Positions 13,737-22,300 of a stretch of DNA of 23,913 bases are shown one piece after another. The stretch is from JAOUEE01 sp051011595. Its GTDB lineage: Bacteria > Actinomycetota > Acidimicrobiia > Acidimicrobiales > SHLQ01. A model generated the notes under the pieces. The model did not search any database. It was not told the origin of the DNA and saw only the letters and a program-made list of their open reading frames with translations. Position numbers and translations under genes: made by a program. Where the stretch lies: assembly GCA_051011595.1 (NCBI GenBank), contig JBPCTQ010000166.1, forward strand, positions 1-23,913, written 5' to 3'. The first letter of the stretch is position 1; every line of letters begins with the position of its first letter.

Positions 13737-15109
13737 ACGCCGGGTTGGTCCAACGCTTCGACTTCTTGGTTGAGCGGTGCCGGTTCGACCGGCTCCCCGC
13801 TGTCGACCGGTCGCAGCCGGTTGCGGCGACGATCGTTGAGGTAGAGGCCGGCGGCGACAGCCAACGCGATGCCCAGGAGGACGAATACCTCGGGTGCCTC
13901 CACCAGGGGGTCGACGAATTCGGACACGCCGAGATCGGTCTGGAAGATGCGCTCCAGCATCCAGACGAAGGCAACCCCGGCGCAAGCCAGCGATCCGATC
14001 GGCATCAGCCAGCGGTAGGCCTGGGTCCGACGGAGCAGGTACAGGATCGGGAAGAGAAGGGCGATGATGGTGATCTGGCCCAGCTCGACACCCAGGTTGA
14101 ATCCCAGCAGTGACCAGACCCGGTTGGTGCGGTCCAGTCCCAGGTCGCTCAACAGGCCGGCGAAGCCCAGCCCGTGGAAGATGCCGAAGCCGAAGGCGAT
14201 GATGTACTCGCGGTTGGCGTAGATGGGCCGGAGATTGTGGAGAGCGGCTGCGATGATGGAGAGGGCGATGACGGTCTCCACCACTCGGGCCGGGAACTCG
14301 ACGATGCCCAGACCGCCCAGCGTGAGCGTGATGCTGTGAGCCACTGTGAACATGGTGGCGATCTTGAGGATGCGCCAGAACGACGACCGGAAGTCGGCGG
14401 CGGGACGCCAGCTCCCGGCCCGGAAGAACAGCACCGACGGCAACAACAGGACCAGCACGAACAAGATGTGGTCGGTGCCGATGAAGATGTGCTCCATCCC
14501 CAACTCGACGGTGCCCTTGAATCCTTTCCAGAACGAGGGGTTGTCGAGATCGACGACCTGGGTGTCGCGGCCCTCGCGGTAGGTGAGCAGGAAGTCCGCC
14601 TCGTTGTTGAAGACCCCGCCCTGCCAGTCGGTTTCGATGATCAACAGGCCGAAGTAGTCGTCGATCGACTCGATCACCGCGTCGAACATGACCTCGAACT
14701 GTCGGGGAGGCGGTGAGGGTGCCCCCTCGACCTCGAAGGCCAGTGCGGCGTAGTTTCCGAAGTCGACCTCGAGGAACGTCCACTCGTCGTAGGTCACCGT
14801 CCAGTCCGTGTTGCCGTCGGGTCCGATGGCGAAGTGGTCGTCGACGTACGCCACGATCTCGTCGCGGTTCTGCTCCAGGTCGGCGAGCGCGGCGTCGCTG
14901 TCGTCTTCCTCGATGTCGAGGCCCAGCACCTGGTTGAGGTCGCGGATGGGGAATTCCAGGCGACCGACGATGCCGTCGTCGAACACCTGGAGATACACGT
15001 AACTCTGTTCGCCGGTGTGGGCCGCGGCGGTGCCGAGCAGCGGTCCGACCAGGGTGGCCATGGAGATGACCAGGGCGATGAGTGCGGCCATGCGGTGGCG
15101 AGCGTTCAC
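13733..15109 (-). CDS. HupE/UreJ-family membrane protein with large extracytoplasmic domain
   Basis: 458 residues. A signal peptide (1-30, ending GTAAA) would leave an N-terminal His-Thr-Gly. Residues 31-195 form a beta-rich domain with many acidic residues (GLDIEEDDSD, about 63-72). Six or seven TM helices follow, with the HupE-type histidine motifs GMEHIFIGTDHILF (H207, D213, H214), FTVAHS (H258) and GIFHGLGFAG (H312). The family includes proposed nickel/cobalt permeases; transport here is family inference. The C-terminus is cytoplasmic and acidic. The GTG start overlaps the TGA of the acyl-CoA dehydrogenase (GTGA) and follows GGTGGGA, so the pair is translationally coupled. Confidence 0.85.
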   Translation of the reverse strand: MNARHRMAALIALVISMATLVGPLLGTAAAHTGEQSYVYLQVFDDGIVGRLEFPIRDLNQVLGLDIEEDDSDAALADLEQNRDEIVAYVDDHFAIGPDGNTDWTVTYDEWTFLEVDFGNYAALAFEVEGAPSPPPRQFEVMFDAVIESIDDYFGLLIIETDWQGGVFNNEADFLLTYREGRDTQVVDLDNPSFWKGFKGTVELGMEHIFIGTDHILFVLVLLLPSVLFFRAGSWRPAADFRSSFWRILKIATMFTVAHSITLTLGGLGIVEFPARVVETVIALSIIAAALHNLRPIYANREYIIAFGFGIFHGLGFAGLLSDLGLDRTNRVWSLLGFNLGVELGQITIIALLFPILYLLRRTQAYRWLMPIGSLACAGVAFVWMLERIFQTDLGVSEFVDPLVEAPEVFVLLGIALAVAAGLYLNDRRRNRLRPVDSGEPVEPAPLNQEVEALDQPGV

Positions 15110-16248
15110 TGTCCCACCCCCAGCAGTCGGGCGACGATGTTTCGCTGGATGTCCGATGTTCCCGAGTAGATGGCGCCGCCGATGGCGCTGCGTAGCTCGC
15201 GTTCCACTCCGTTCTCGCTCAGATACCCCTTGGCCCCCATGATCATGACGGCGTCGAGTCCCGAGGCGATGGCCCCTTCACTGGCGGCCAGCTTGGTGAG
15301 GGCGGCAGTTGTGCTGGAGGACATTCCCATCTCATTCTGTAGTGCGGTCTTGTAGAGCAGTAGGCGAGCCTGTTCGTGGCGGGCCTTCATGTCGGCGATC
15401 CGGTGCGACACGGCCTGGAAGTCACCGATGGGTCGACCGAACTGTCGGCGTTCGCGGGCATAGGCGATGGCGTCATCGAGCTGGCGTTCGAGCTGGCCCA
15501 ACTGGAGCGCGAAGAGGAAGGCCCGTTCGGACTCCATGGCAGCGTTGAAGATGGCGCCGCCGCTGCCCTCGTTGCCCAGTCGGGCCGACTCGGGAACCTC
15601 GACATCGTGCAGGACGATGTCGCCGAACGGAGTGGTGCGCAGTCCCATCTTCTCGCGGGGGTGATCGATGTCGACCCCGGGCCGGTCGGTCTCGACGAGG
15701 AACGCGGTGATGCCCCATCGACCGAGGGTGGGGTCGATGGTGGCGAAGACGATGGCGAAGTCGGCCACCGGTGCCAGCGTGACGTAGGCCTTGTGGCCGT
15801 TGAGGCGGTAGCCGCCGTCGACCGGCTCGGCCCGAGTGGTCAAGGCGTAGGTGTCGGATCCGGACTCGGGCTCAGACATGGCGAAGGAACCGATGAGATC
15901 ACCTCGGCACATGCCGGGGAGCAGCGCGCTCTGCTGCTCGGCTGACGCACCGGCCTCCAGCGCAGCCAGCACGGCCCAGGTCTGACAGGCCACACCGAAC
16001 ACCAGTCCCTGGTCGTCGCTGCCATACCCCAGACCCTCGAAGGTGAGCAGGGCATCGACCGGGGCGCGACCCTGGCCCCCGTGGGCGGGGTCGACGGTGA
16101 TGCCCTGGATGCCGTGGTCGGCACAGCGCTTCCACCCGTCGGACCAGAACGTCGAGTTGCGGTCGCGTTCGGTGATGTCGTCGGCTCGGAGCGATTCGGC
16201 CGCCCACGCCGCCGCCGCGGTCTTCACCGGATGGTCGAGGCGCAGCAT
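15106..16248 (-). CDS. Acyl-CoA dehydrogenase, probably acting on a carrier-protein-bound aminoacyl group
   Basis: 380 residues, the standard length for an FAD-dependent acyl-CoA dehydrogenase. It has FAMSEPESGSD (122-132) and NGHKAYVTLAPVAD (150-163) at the flavin site, RRQFGRPIGDFQAVSHRIAD (267-286), and the C-terminal flavin-binding YSGTSDIQRN (361-370). The catalytic Glu of medium-chain enzymes (YEGT) is Ser362 here. Glu241, in MESERAFLFALQLG, aligns with the catalytic Glu of isovaleryl-CoA dehydrogenase. By eye and memory the helix-G region and the QFGxPIGDxQAVSHRIAxMK segment match L-prolyl-carrier-protein dehydrogenases (PltE, RedW type). The frame stays open upstream to 16584 but no start lies near; ATG at 16248 gives the family length. 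It is divergent from the NRPS operon. Confidence 0.85.
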   Translation of the reverse strand: MLRLDHPVKTAAAAWAAESLRADDITERDRNSTFWSDGWKRCADHGIQGITVDPAHGGQGRAPVDALLTFEGLGYGSDDQGLVFGVACQTWAVLAALEAGASAEQQSALLPGMCRGDLIGSFAMSEPESGSDTYALTTRAEPVDGGYRLNGHKAYVTLAPVADFAIVFATIDPTLGRWGITAFLVETDRPGVDIDHPREKMGLRTTPFGDIVLHDVEVPESARLGNEGSGGAIFNAAMESERAFLFALQLGQLERQLDDAIAYARERRQFGRPIGDFQAVSHRIADMKARHEQARLLLYKTALQNEMGMSSSTTAALTKLAASEGAIASGLDAVMIMGAKGYLSENGVERELRSAIGGAIYSGTSDIQRNIVARLLGVGQ

Positions 16249-16374
16249 GGCCTCGACGGCCCCAGGAATCTGGGCCTTCCCTGCATCTGTTGGCGGGCCG
16301 ATGACGTAGCTCCCTCGTAACGGGTTCCCAAGTATCTCACTCCCCGTGGGGACCCTTGGTGGGCAATCCAGATC

Positions 16375-16400
16375 AATTGACCACGCAGAGTGGCGCAATT
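16375..16400. promoter_or_regulatory. Nested inverted repeat just upstream of the NRPS operon
   Basis: AATTG (16375-16379) and CAATT (16396-16400) flank CCAC (16381-16384) and GTGG (16390-16393), giving a nearly symmetric two-part stem with 9 paired positions. It ends 2 nt before the GGAGGGA ribosome-binding site of the first operon gene and includes TTGACC (16377-16382), which could be a -35 element. It may be an operator or a leader hairpin. The rest of the 169-bp gap (16249-16417) shows nothing I can assign. Confidence 0.4.
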
Positions 16401-16417
16401 CGGAGGGAGTCAGCAAC

Positions 16418-17497
16418 ATGTACGTCGGAGGCAGAAGGAATGGATGCGTGCAGGACACGATTGTTGTAGGGCGGAGCGGACTGATCGAGGTCCTCGACAC
16501 GGTGGGGGTCGACGTGGTGCTCGACGCCCTGATCGATCGCCTGCGCTCGACGATCGCCGAGATGGAACCGGACAAGTTGCTCACCGAGGACCGCCACGGC
16601 TTCCACTACCGCAAACCCGACCTCGGCCTGGTCGAGTGGATGCCGGCCATGGACACCGGCCGTCGGGTGGCCATCAAGACGGTGGGTTACCACCCGTCCA
16701 ACCCGTTCCAGCGCGGGATCCCGAGTGTCCTCGGAACCATTGCGCTCTACGACTGCGCCACTGGTGCCCTGGAGGGAATCGTGGAGGGCACGCTGGTCAC
16801 CGCCCTGCGCACCGGTGCGGCCTCGGCGGTGGTGTCCGATGTCCTGGCGCCGTCGCGTCCACTGGTGGTGTCGGTCGTGGGATGTGGCGCCCAGGCCGTC
16901 ACCCAGGTGCACGCCCTGTCCCGCGTCCGCAACGTCAGTCGGGTGTTGGCCCACGACGTGGTGGCCGACGTGGCCGCTTCGTTCCCAGCTCGGCTGGGCC
17001 GGGTGATCGACGTCCCGGTCGAGGTGGTTCCCGTTGATCAGCAGCATCGGCTGTTGTCCGAGGCCGACGTGTTGTGCACGGCGACATCGGTCGGCATCGA
17101 TGAGGGACCGGTCGTGGTCGGCGACGTTCACAAGGACGACCTGCACATCAACGCGGTGGGTGCCGACTTCGCCGGCAAGCTGGAGTTGCCTCTTGGATTG
17201 TTGGAGTCGGCGCTGGTGGTCCCCGACGTTCGTACCCAGTGCGTGCTCGAGGGTGAGTGCCAGCAGCTCCGGTCCGATCAGATCGGGCCCGACATGGCCA
17301 CGTTGCTCCAGGCGCCGGAACGGTTCCGCGACGCCGCCGACGGTCTGACGGTCTTCGACTCCACCGGCTGGGCCCTCGAGGACATGGTGGCGGCCGAGTT
17401 GATCCTCGAGCTGGCACGCGAACACGACGCCGCCATCTCCATCGATGTCCAGACGGTGGGGTCCGACCCCTTCGACCCCTATGAGGGCGTGGCGTGA
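16418..17497 (+). CDS. Ornithine cyclodeaminase / mu-crystallin family enzyme
   Basis: 359 residues from ATG 16418 (GGAGGGA, 10 nt spacing). GTG at 16448, preceded by AAGGAA, is an equally good start and removes 10 non-conserved residues. Features: VAIKTVG with K87, LRTGAASAVVSDVLA with R131 (substrate carboxylate), the Rossmann motif VGCGAQAVTQVHAL (154-167), and VGADFAGKLELP with D250 at the place of the catalytic Asp of ornithine cyclodeaminase. The family includes ornithine to proline and lysine to pipecolate cyclodeaminases, and SbnB-type dehydrogenases that make diaminopropionate precursors. As the first gene of an NRPS operon it most likely supplies an unusual or dedicated amino-acid precursor; proline is favoured from the neighbours. 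Its TGA overlaps the next GTG by 4 nt. Confidence 0.85.
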   Translation: MYVGGRRNGCVQDTIVVGRSGLIEVLDTVGVDVVLDALIDRLRSTIAEMEPDKLLTEDRHGFHYRKPDLGLVEWMPAMDTGRRVAIKTVGYHPSNPFQRGIPSVLGTIALYDCATGALEGIVEGTLVTALRTGAASAVVSDVLAPSRPLVVSVVGCGAQAVTQVHALSRVRNVSRVLAHDVVADVAASFPARLGRVIDVPVEVVPVDQQHRLLSEADVLCTATSVGIDEGPVVVGDVHKDDLHINAVGADFAGKLELPLGLLESALVVPDVRTQCVLEGECQQLRSDQIGPDMATLLQAPERFRDAADGLTVFDSTGWALEDMVAAELILELAREHDAAISIDVQTVGSDPFDPYEGVA

Positions 17498-19056
17498 TCG
17501 ACACGCTGGCCCAGTTGGTGCCCGAGCAGGCCCGGCTGCGCCCGAACGCCCCCGCAGTGCGCTGCGGCGACGACGAATGGTCGTGGGCCGAGTTCGACGA
17601 CGAGGTGGCGCGCACCGCCGGCTTGTTGCTTCGACTCGGCGTCGGCAGCGGCGACCGGGTGGGGATCTGTCTCTACAAGTCGATGCGCACCCCGTTGGCC
17701 GTACACGCCGTGCTGCGGGCCGGCGCCGCCTATGTGCCCCTCGATCCGCAGGCCCCCGATCCGGCGCTGGCTGCGGTGATCAACGACTGCGGGATCGAGG
17801 TGGTCGTCACCGACCAACCCGCGGCGGCCCGCCTCGACCGCCTGTCACCCCTGGTGTCGGGGCTGCGCGCCGTGCTGGGTGGTTCGCCCGACGGACCCTT
17901 CGCCTCGGTGGGGTGGGACGACCGCGGCGAGGCCGTCGCCACCGTCGCCATCGAGCCCGACGACATGGCCTACGTGATGTACACGTCCGGGTCCACGGGG
18001 CAGCCCAAGGGCATCATGCACACCCATCGATCGGCGTTGGCCTACGCCACCCGGGCGGCGGCCACCTACCAGCTGGTGCCCGATGATCGACTGGGTTTCC
18101 TCACCCCGATCCACTTCGACATGTCGACCTTCGAGCTCTTCGCCGGACCGATGGTCGGCGCCTGCACGGTGGTGGTTGGTGAAGCCCACCTGCGATTGCC
18201 GGCATCGCTGTCGCAGCTGATCCAGGACCAACACCTGACCACGCTCTACGGCGTTCCCTTCTTGTTCACTCAACTGCTCGACCGCGGCGTGTTGGCCGAG
18301 CGGGATCTGTCCCGTGTTCGTTGGTTGCTCTACGGGGGTGAGCCCTTCGCCGCCGCCCGCTTGGCCGAGTGGATGCACCTGTTGCCCGACTGTCGGGTCT
18401 CCAATGTCTACGGACCGGCCGAGGTCAACCAGTGCACCCATCATCATCTCGACGCGCCGCCGGCGGCTGATGAGGTGGTTCCCATCGGTGCCTGTTGGGA
18501 GGGGGCCGCGGGCCGAGTGGTCGACGAAGACCGACGCTCCATCCCCGCCGGGGAAGCCGGCGAATTGGAGATCTCGGCGCCCACCATGATGAGTGGCTAC
18601 TGGGGCCGCCCCGACCTGACCGCCGAGCGGGTCTCGCTCGACGACAGTGGGCGGCGGTGGTATCGAACCGGCGACCTCGTCGTCGAGGGCGACAACGGTG
18701 AGTACTGCTTTCTGGGCCGTCTCGACGACCAGGTGAAGGTCCGAGGCCATCGCCTCGAACTGACGCCGGTCGAGTTGGCAGTGGCTTCGGTCGACGGCGT
18801 GCGCCATGCCGTCGCCGGCGTGGTTCCCGGCGCCGAAGGGGCTTCGGAGCTGGTGGCGGTGTTCGTTGGTTCGGCCGAAACCGACGCCGTGATCAAGTCG
18901 GTGGCCGGCTCGCTGCCGCCCTACGCCGTCCCCACCCGAGTGCAGGCCGTGCCCGATCTCCCCACCGGTTCGACGGGCAAGATCGATCGTCGCCGAGTGC
19001 GAACTGACCTGTTTCCCCAACTCTTCCCCGCCAACCTGGAGGCGCCCGCCCCATGA
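17494..19056 (+). CDS. Stand-alone NRPS adenylation enzyme (amino acid-carrier protein ligase, proline-like)
   Basis: 520 residues, a single A domain without fused carrier. Core motifs are A3 YTSGSTGQPKG (163-173), A4 FDMSTFE (208-214), A5 NVYGPAE (304-310), A7 YRTGDLV, A8 GRLDDQVKVRGHRLE and A10 PTGSTGKIDRR (K496). D209 at the amino-group position shows that it activates an alpha-amino acid. My hand alignment to GrsA gives the ten-residue code D-M-F-Y-L-G-V-Q-C-K, which resembles the D-L-L-Y-L-A-L-V-C-K type I recall for stand-alone proline enzymes (PltF, RedM, CloN4). It would form aminoacyl-AMP and load the carrier encoded next. GTGA overlap with the upstream gene and ATGA overlap with the carrier gene. 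Confidence 0.9.
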   Translation: MIDTLAQLVPEQARLRPNAPAVRCGDDEWSWAEFDDEVARTAGLLLRLGVGSGDRVGICLYKSMRTPLAVHAVLRAGAAYVPLDPQAPDPALAAVINDCGIEVVVTDQPAAARLDRLSPLVSGLRAVLGGSPDGPFASVGWDDRGEAVATVAIEPDDMAYVMYTSGSTGQPKGIMHTHRSALAYATRAAATYQLVPDDRLGFLTPIHFDMSTFELFAGPMVGACTVVVGEAHLRLPASLSQLIQDQHLTTLYGVPFLFTQLLDRGVLAERDLSRVRWLLYGGEPFAAARLAEWMHLLPDCRVSNVYGPAEVNQCTHHHLDAPPAADEVVPIGACWEGAAGRVVDEDRRSIPAGEAGELEISAPTMMSGYWGRPDLTAERVSLDDSGRRWYRTGDLVVEGDNGEYCFLGRLDDQVKVRGHRLELTPVELAVASVDGVRHAVAGVVPGAEGASELVAVFVGSAETDAVIKSVAGSLPPYAVPTRVQAVPDLPTGSTGKIDRRRVRTDLFPQLFPANLEAPAP

Positions 19057-19301
19057 CCATGACCGACCAGCTCATCGAGCTGATCAGCACCGAGATCAAT
19101 CCGGCGGCCGGTACGCCGATCGAAGCCGACACCGATCTGCTGCTCACCGGAGTGGTCGATTCGCTCGGTGTGGTGCGCATCGTCAACTGGATCGAGGACG
19201 AAGCCGGCGTCGAGGTCGACCCGGTTGACGTCACCCTGGAGAACTTCTCGACGGTGTCGGCCATCGCCGCCTACGTCGACGGTCGAAGAGGCCCCGTGTG
19301 A
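19053..19301 (+). CDS. Stand-alone peptidyl/acyl carrier protein
   Basis: 82 residues, a complete four-helix carrier protein. The phosphopantetheine site is S37 in LLLTGVVDSLGVVRIVNWIE; the DSLG motif rather than the GGDSL of ordinary NRPS carriers is typical of discrete carriers such as PltL-like or D-alanyl carrier proteins. Charged helix III follows (DVTLENFSTVSAIAAYV). It is expected to receive the aminoacyl group from the preceding ligase and present it first to the acyl-CoA dehydrogenase and then to the NRPS condensation domain. The ATG overlaps the upstream TGA (ATGA), with GGAGG 10 nt before; ATG 19059 is an alternative. Its own TGA overlaps the NRPS GTG. Confidence 0.93.
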   Translation: MTMTDQLIELISTEINPAAGTPIEADTDLLLTGVVDSLGVVRIVNWIEDEAGVEVDPVDVTLENFSTVSAIAAYVDGRRGPV

Positions 19302-22300
19302 GCACCGACGCGCCGGTCGTATTGCGATCGGCTCGTTCGCTCAGCGCCGCGCAGCAGGTGGTCTGGGCCGGCCAGCGCCTGCTGCCCGACGTCCCGCTGT
19401 CGAACATGGCCACCCTGAGCCGATTCGACGGTCCCATCGACGACGGGCGGCTGGTGGCGGCCTTCGACGAGGTGGCGGCGGCCAGCGATGCGCTGCGGAC
19501 TGTGGTCGACGATCGCGGCGGGGTGGCCGTTCCTTCGGTGCGACCCGAACCCCCTGGTTCCACAGCGGTGGTCGACGTGGCCGACGGGGCCATCGACCGC
19601 TTCGTGCAGGACCGGATCTCCCGGCCGCTGCCGCTCCACGAGTGCGGCTACGACTCGGTGCTGCTGCGCGAACCCGATGGCTCGACGGCCTGGTACCTGT
19701 GTCTGCACCACGTCATCACCGATGCCACCAGCTCGAGCCTGGTGTACGCCGCCACCGCGGCGGCCTACGAAGGCCGCCCTTTCGACGTCGGTTCGTATCG
19801 GGAGCACCTCGAACAACTCGATGGTCGAGAAGGGAATGCCGCGGTGCAGAAGGCTTCGGCCTACTGGTCGGCGCCCTTGCCCGCGGCCGACCCGATCTCG
19901 CTCTACGGGCCGGCCCGCGAACCCAGCTCCTGCACCCCCCGCACCGAGACCGAGCTGTCGAACAGCCGAACGGGCCGAATGACCGAACTGCTGCAGGGGC
20001 CACTGGCCACCCTCTCGTTCGACATGGGACGCCTGGCCATGGTGGCCACCACCCTGGCTGTCACCCTGCACCGATTGGCCGGGGTCAACACCGTCCGAGT
20101 CGGGGTGCCCGTGCACCACCGGTCCAGCGAGCAGACCCGGAACCTGGTCGGGCTGCTCATGGAGCTGTACCCCATCACCATCGAGGTCGGCGCCGGCGAC
20201 ACCTTCCGGACCGTGTACGACCGCGCCGTCCGGGACTGTTTCGCGATGCTGCGTCGGGCCGAGCCCGGCACCGCACCCCGTCAGGATTTCGAGGTGGTGC
20301 TCAACGTGGTGCCGGCCGCCTTCGGGCCCTTCGGCGAGGTCGGGGCCACCACGCAGTGGTTGCACAGCGGACACGTCGATCCGGCCCACCGCTTGCGGTG
20401 TCAGTTGTACGACTTCACCGGCGATGGCCAGACGATCGCCCTCGACGTCAGCGAGTCCCTGGCCGACAGCGCCGGCCGCGACCGAACCCTCGAGCACGTG
20501 CTCACCGTGCTCGACGCCTTCCTGGCCGATCCCGACGCGGCCATCGGCTCGTTCTCGCTGGTGAGCGACCGCGAGCGGTCGGTGGTGATCGACGACTTCA
20601 ATGAAGACGCCCGGTCGCGCGATCTTGCGCCCGTCGATGTGGTCGGCGCCCTGCGGTCGCGTTCCGACCGAGCTGCGCTCTCCGATGGCCGCATCACCCT
20701 CGACGGCGGGCAGTTGGCCGATCGCATCGACACCTTGGCCCACTGGTTGGCCGGCCAGGGAATCGGCGTCGGCGACCGGGTCGGCATCGAGTTGCCTCGT
20801 AGCGTCGAGGCGGTGGTTGCGGTACACGGAGTGCTCCGCTCCGGGGCCGCATTCTGTCCCATCGACCCCGAGCTGCCGACCGAGCGCCGACGGGCCCTGC
20901 TCGAAGACTTGGCCCCCGCACTCGTGCTCGAGGAGTTGCCCGACCTGTCGGCGACGGTGTCGTTCACCCCGGACCGAGCGCCACGATCCGACGATCTGGC
21001 CTACGTGTTGTTCACCTCGGGATCGACCGGCCGCCCCAAGGGGGTTCCCATCACCCACGAGGGGCTGAGCCAGTACCTGGACTTCGCCCTCGACGCCTAT
21101 GTCGACTCCGAACCCCCGGTTGTGGCCCTGCACTCCTCGTTGTCGTTCGATCTCACCATCACCAGCCTGTTCCTTCCGCTGTTGGCCGGGGGGGAGATGG
21201 TCGTCATCGAACCGGCCGGGGCCGAGGGGCTACGTGAGATCGTCGACGCTCGGCGGGTCACGATGTTGAAGGCCACCCCCAGCCACCTCGAACTGCTGGT
21301 CCGGATGCTCGGCGCCGACCATCCGCTGCGGACGTTGATCGTGGGGGGTGAGGCCTTCGGGCGAGACCTGGCCGATCGTCTCCTGGCCGCTCGCCCGGGG
21401 TTGGCCATCTACAACGAGTACGGGCCCACCGAAGCGGTGGTGGGATGCATGATCCACCGCTACGACCCGGCTACCGACGAGGGCCCGGAGGTACCCATCG
21501 GTCGGCCCGCACCCGGCGCGGCGATCGTGACCCTCGACCCCTACGGTCATCCCACGCCGCTGGGGGCCAGCGGCGAGCTCTACCTGCATCGGCCCGGTAT
21601 GGCGGCCGGCTACTGGCAGCGTTCCGAGCTCACCGCCGACCGATTCGTGAGTCGTCCCGAGGTGTGGCCCGACCTGCTCTACCGGACGGGGGACCGGGTG
21701 CGGATGATCGATTCGCGCACGATGGTGTACGAGGGGCGCCTCGACGAACAGCTCAAGCTGGGCGGCATCCGGATCGAACCCGGCGAGATCGAGGCGGCGA
21801 TCAACACCCACCCCGCCGTCGATCACAGTGTGGTGCGGCTGTGGAGCCCGTCAGCCGAGGCCGCCACCGGACCGATGTGTCAGCGCTGCGGCCTGGGCGC
21901 CGATGTCCCCGGCGTCACCATCGACGACGGGGTCTGTTCGGTCTGTCGTGAGTACGACGCGGTGTCGGCTCAGGCCGAGCAGTACTTCGGGACCCCTGCA
22001 GACCTGCGAGAGCTCATCGGGGCGGCCGGCGCCGAGCGCTCCGGCGACTACGACTGCCTGCACCTGCTGTCGGGCGGCAAGGACTCGACCTATGCCCTCT
22101 ACCAGCTGGTGGGGATGGGTTTACGGGTTCGGGCCCTCACCCTCGACAACGGCTTCATCTCCGATGGGGCCAAGGCCAACGTGTCGCGAGCGGTCGAGGA
22201 CCTGGGTGTCGATCACCAGTTCGTGACCACCGACGCCATGAACGCAGTCTTCAAGGACAGCCTCGAGCGCTACAGCAACGTGTGCAACGGCTGCTTCAAG

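Noticed and set aside
19271..21133. 620-codon minus-strand open frame opposite the NRPS C1/A region
   Set aside because: Same shadow composition and no recognisable domain; the plus strand encodes C and A domain motifs throughout.
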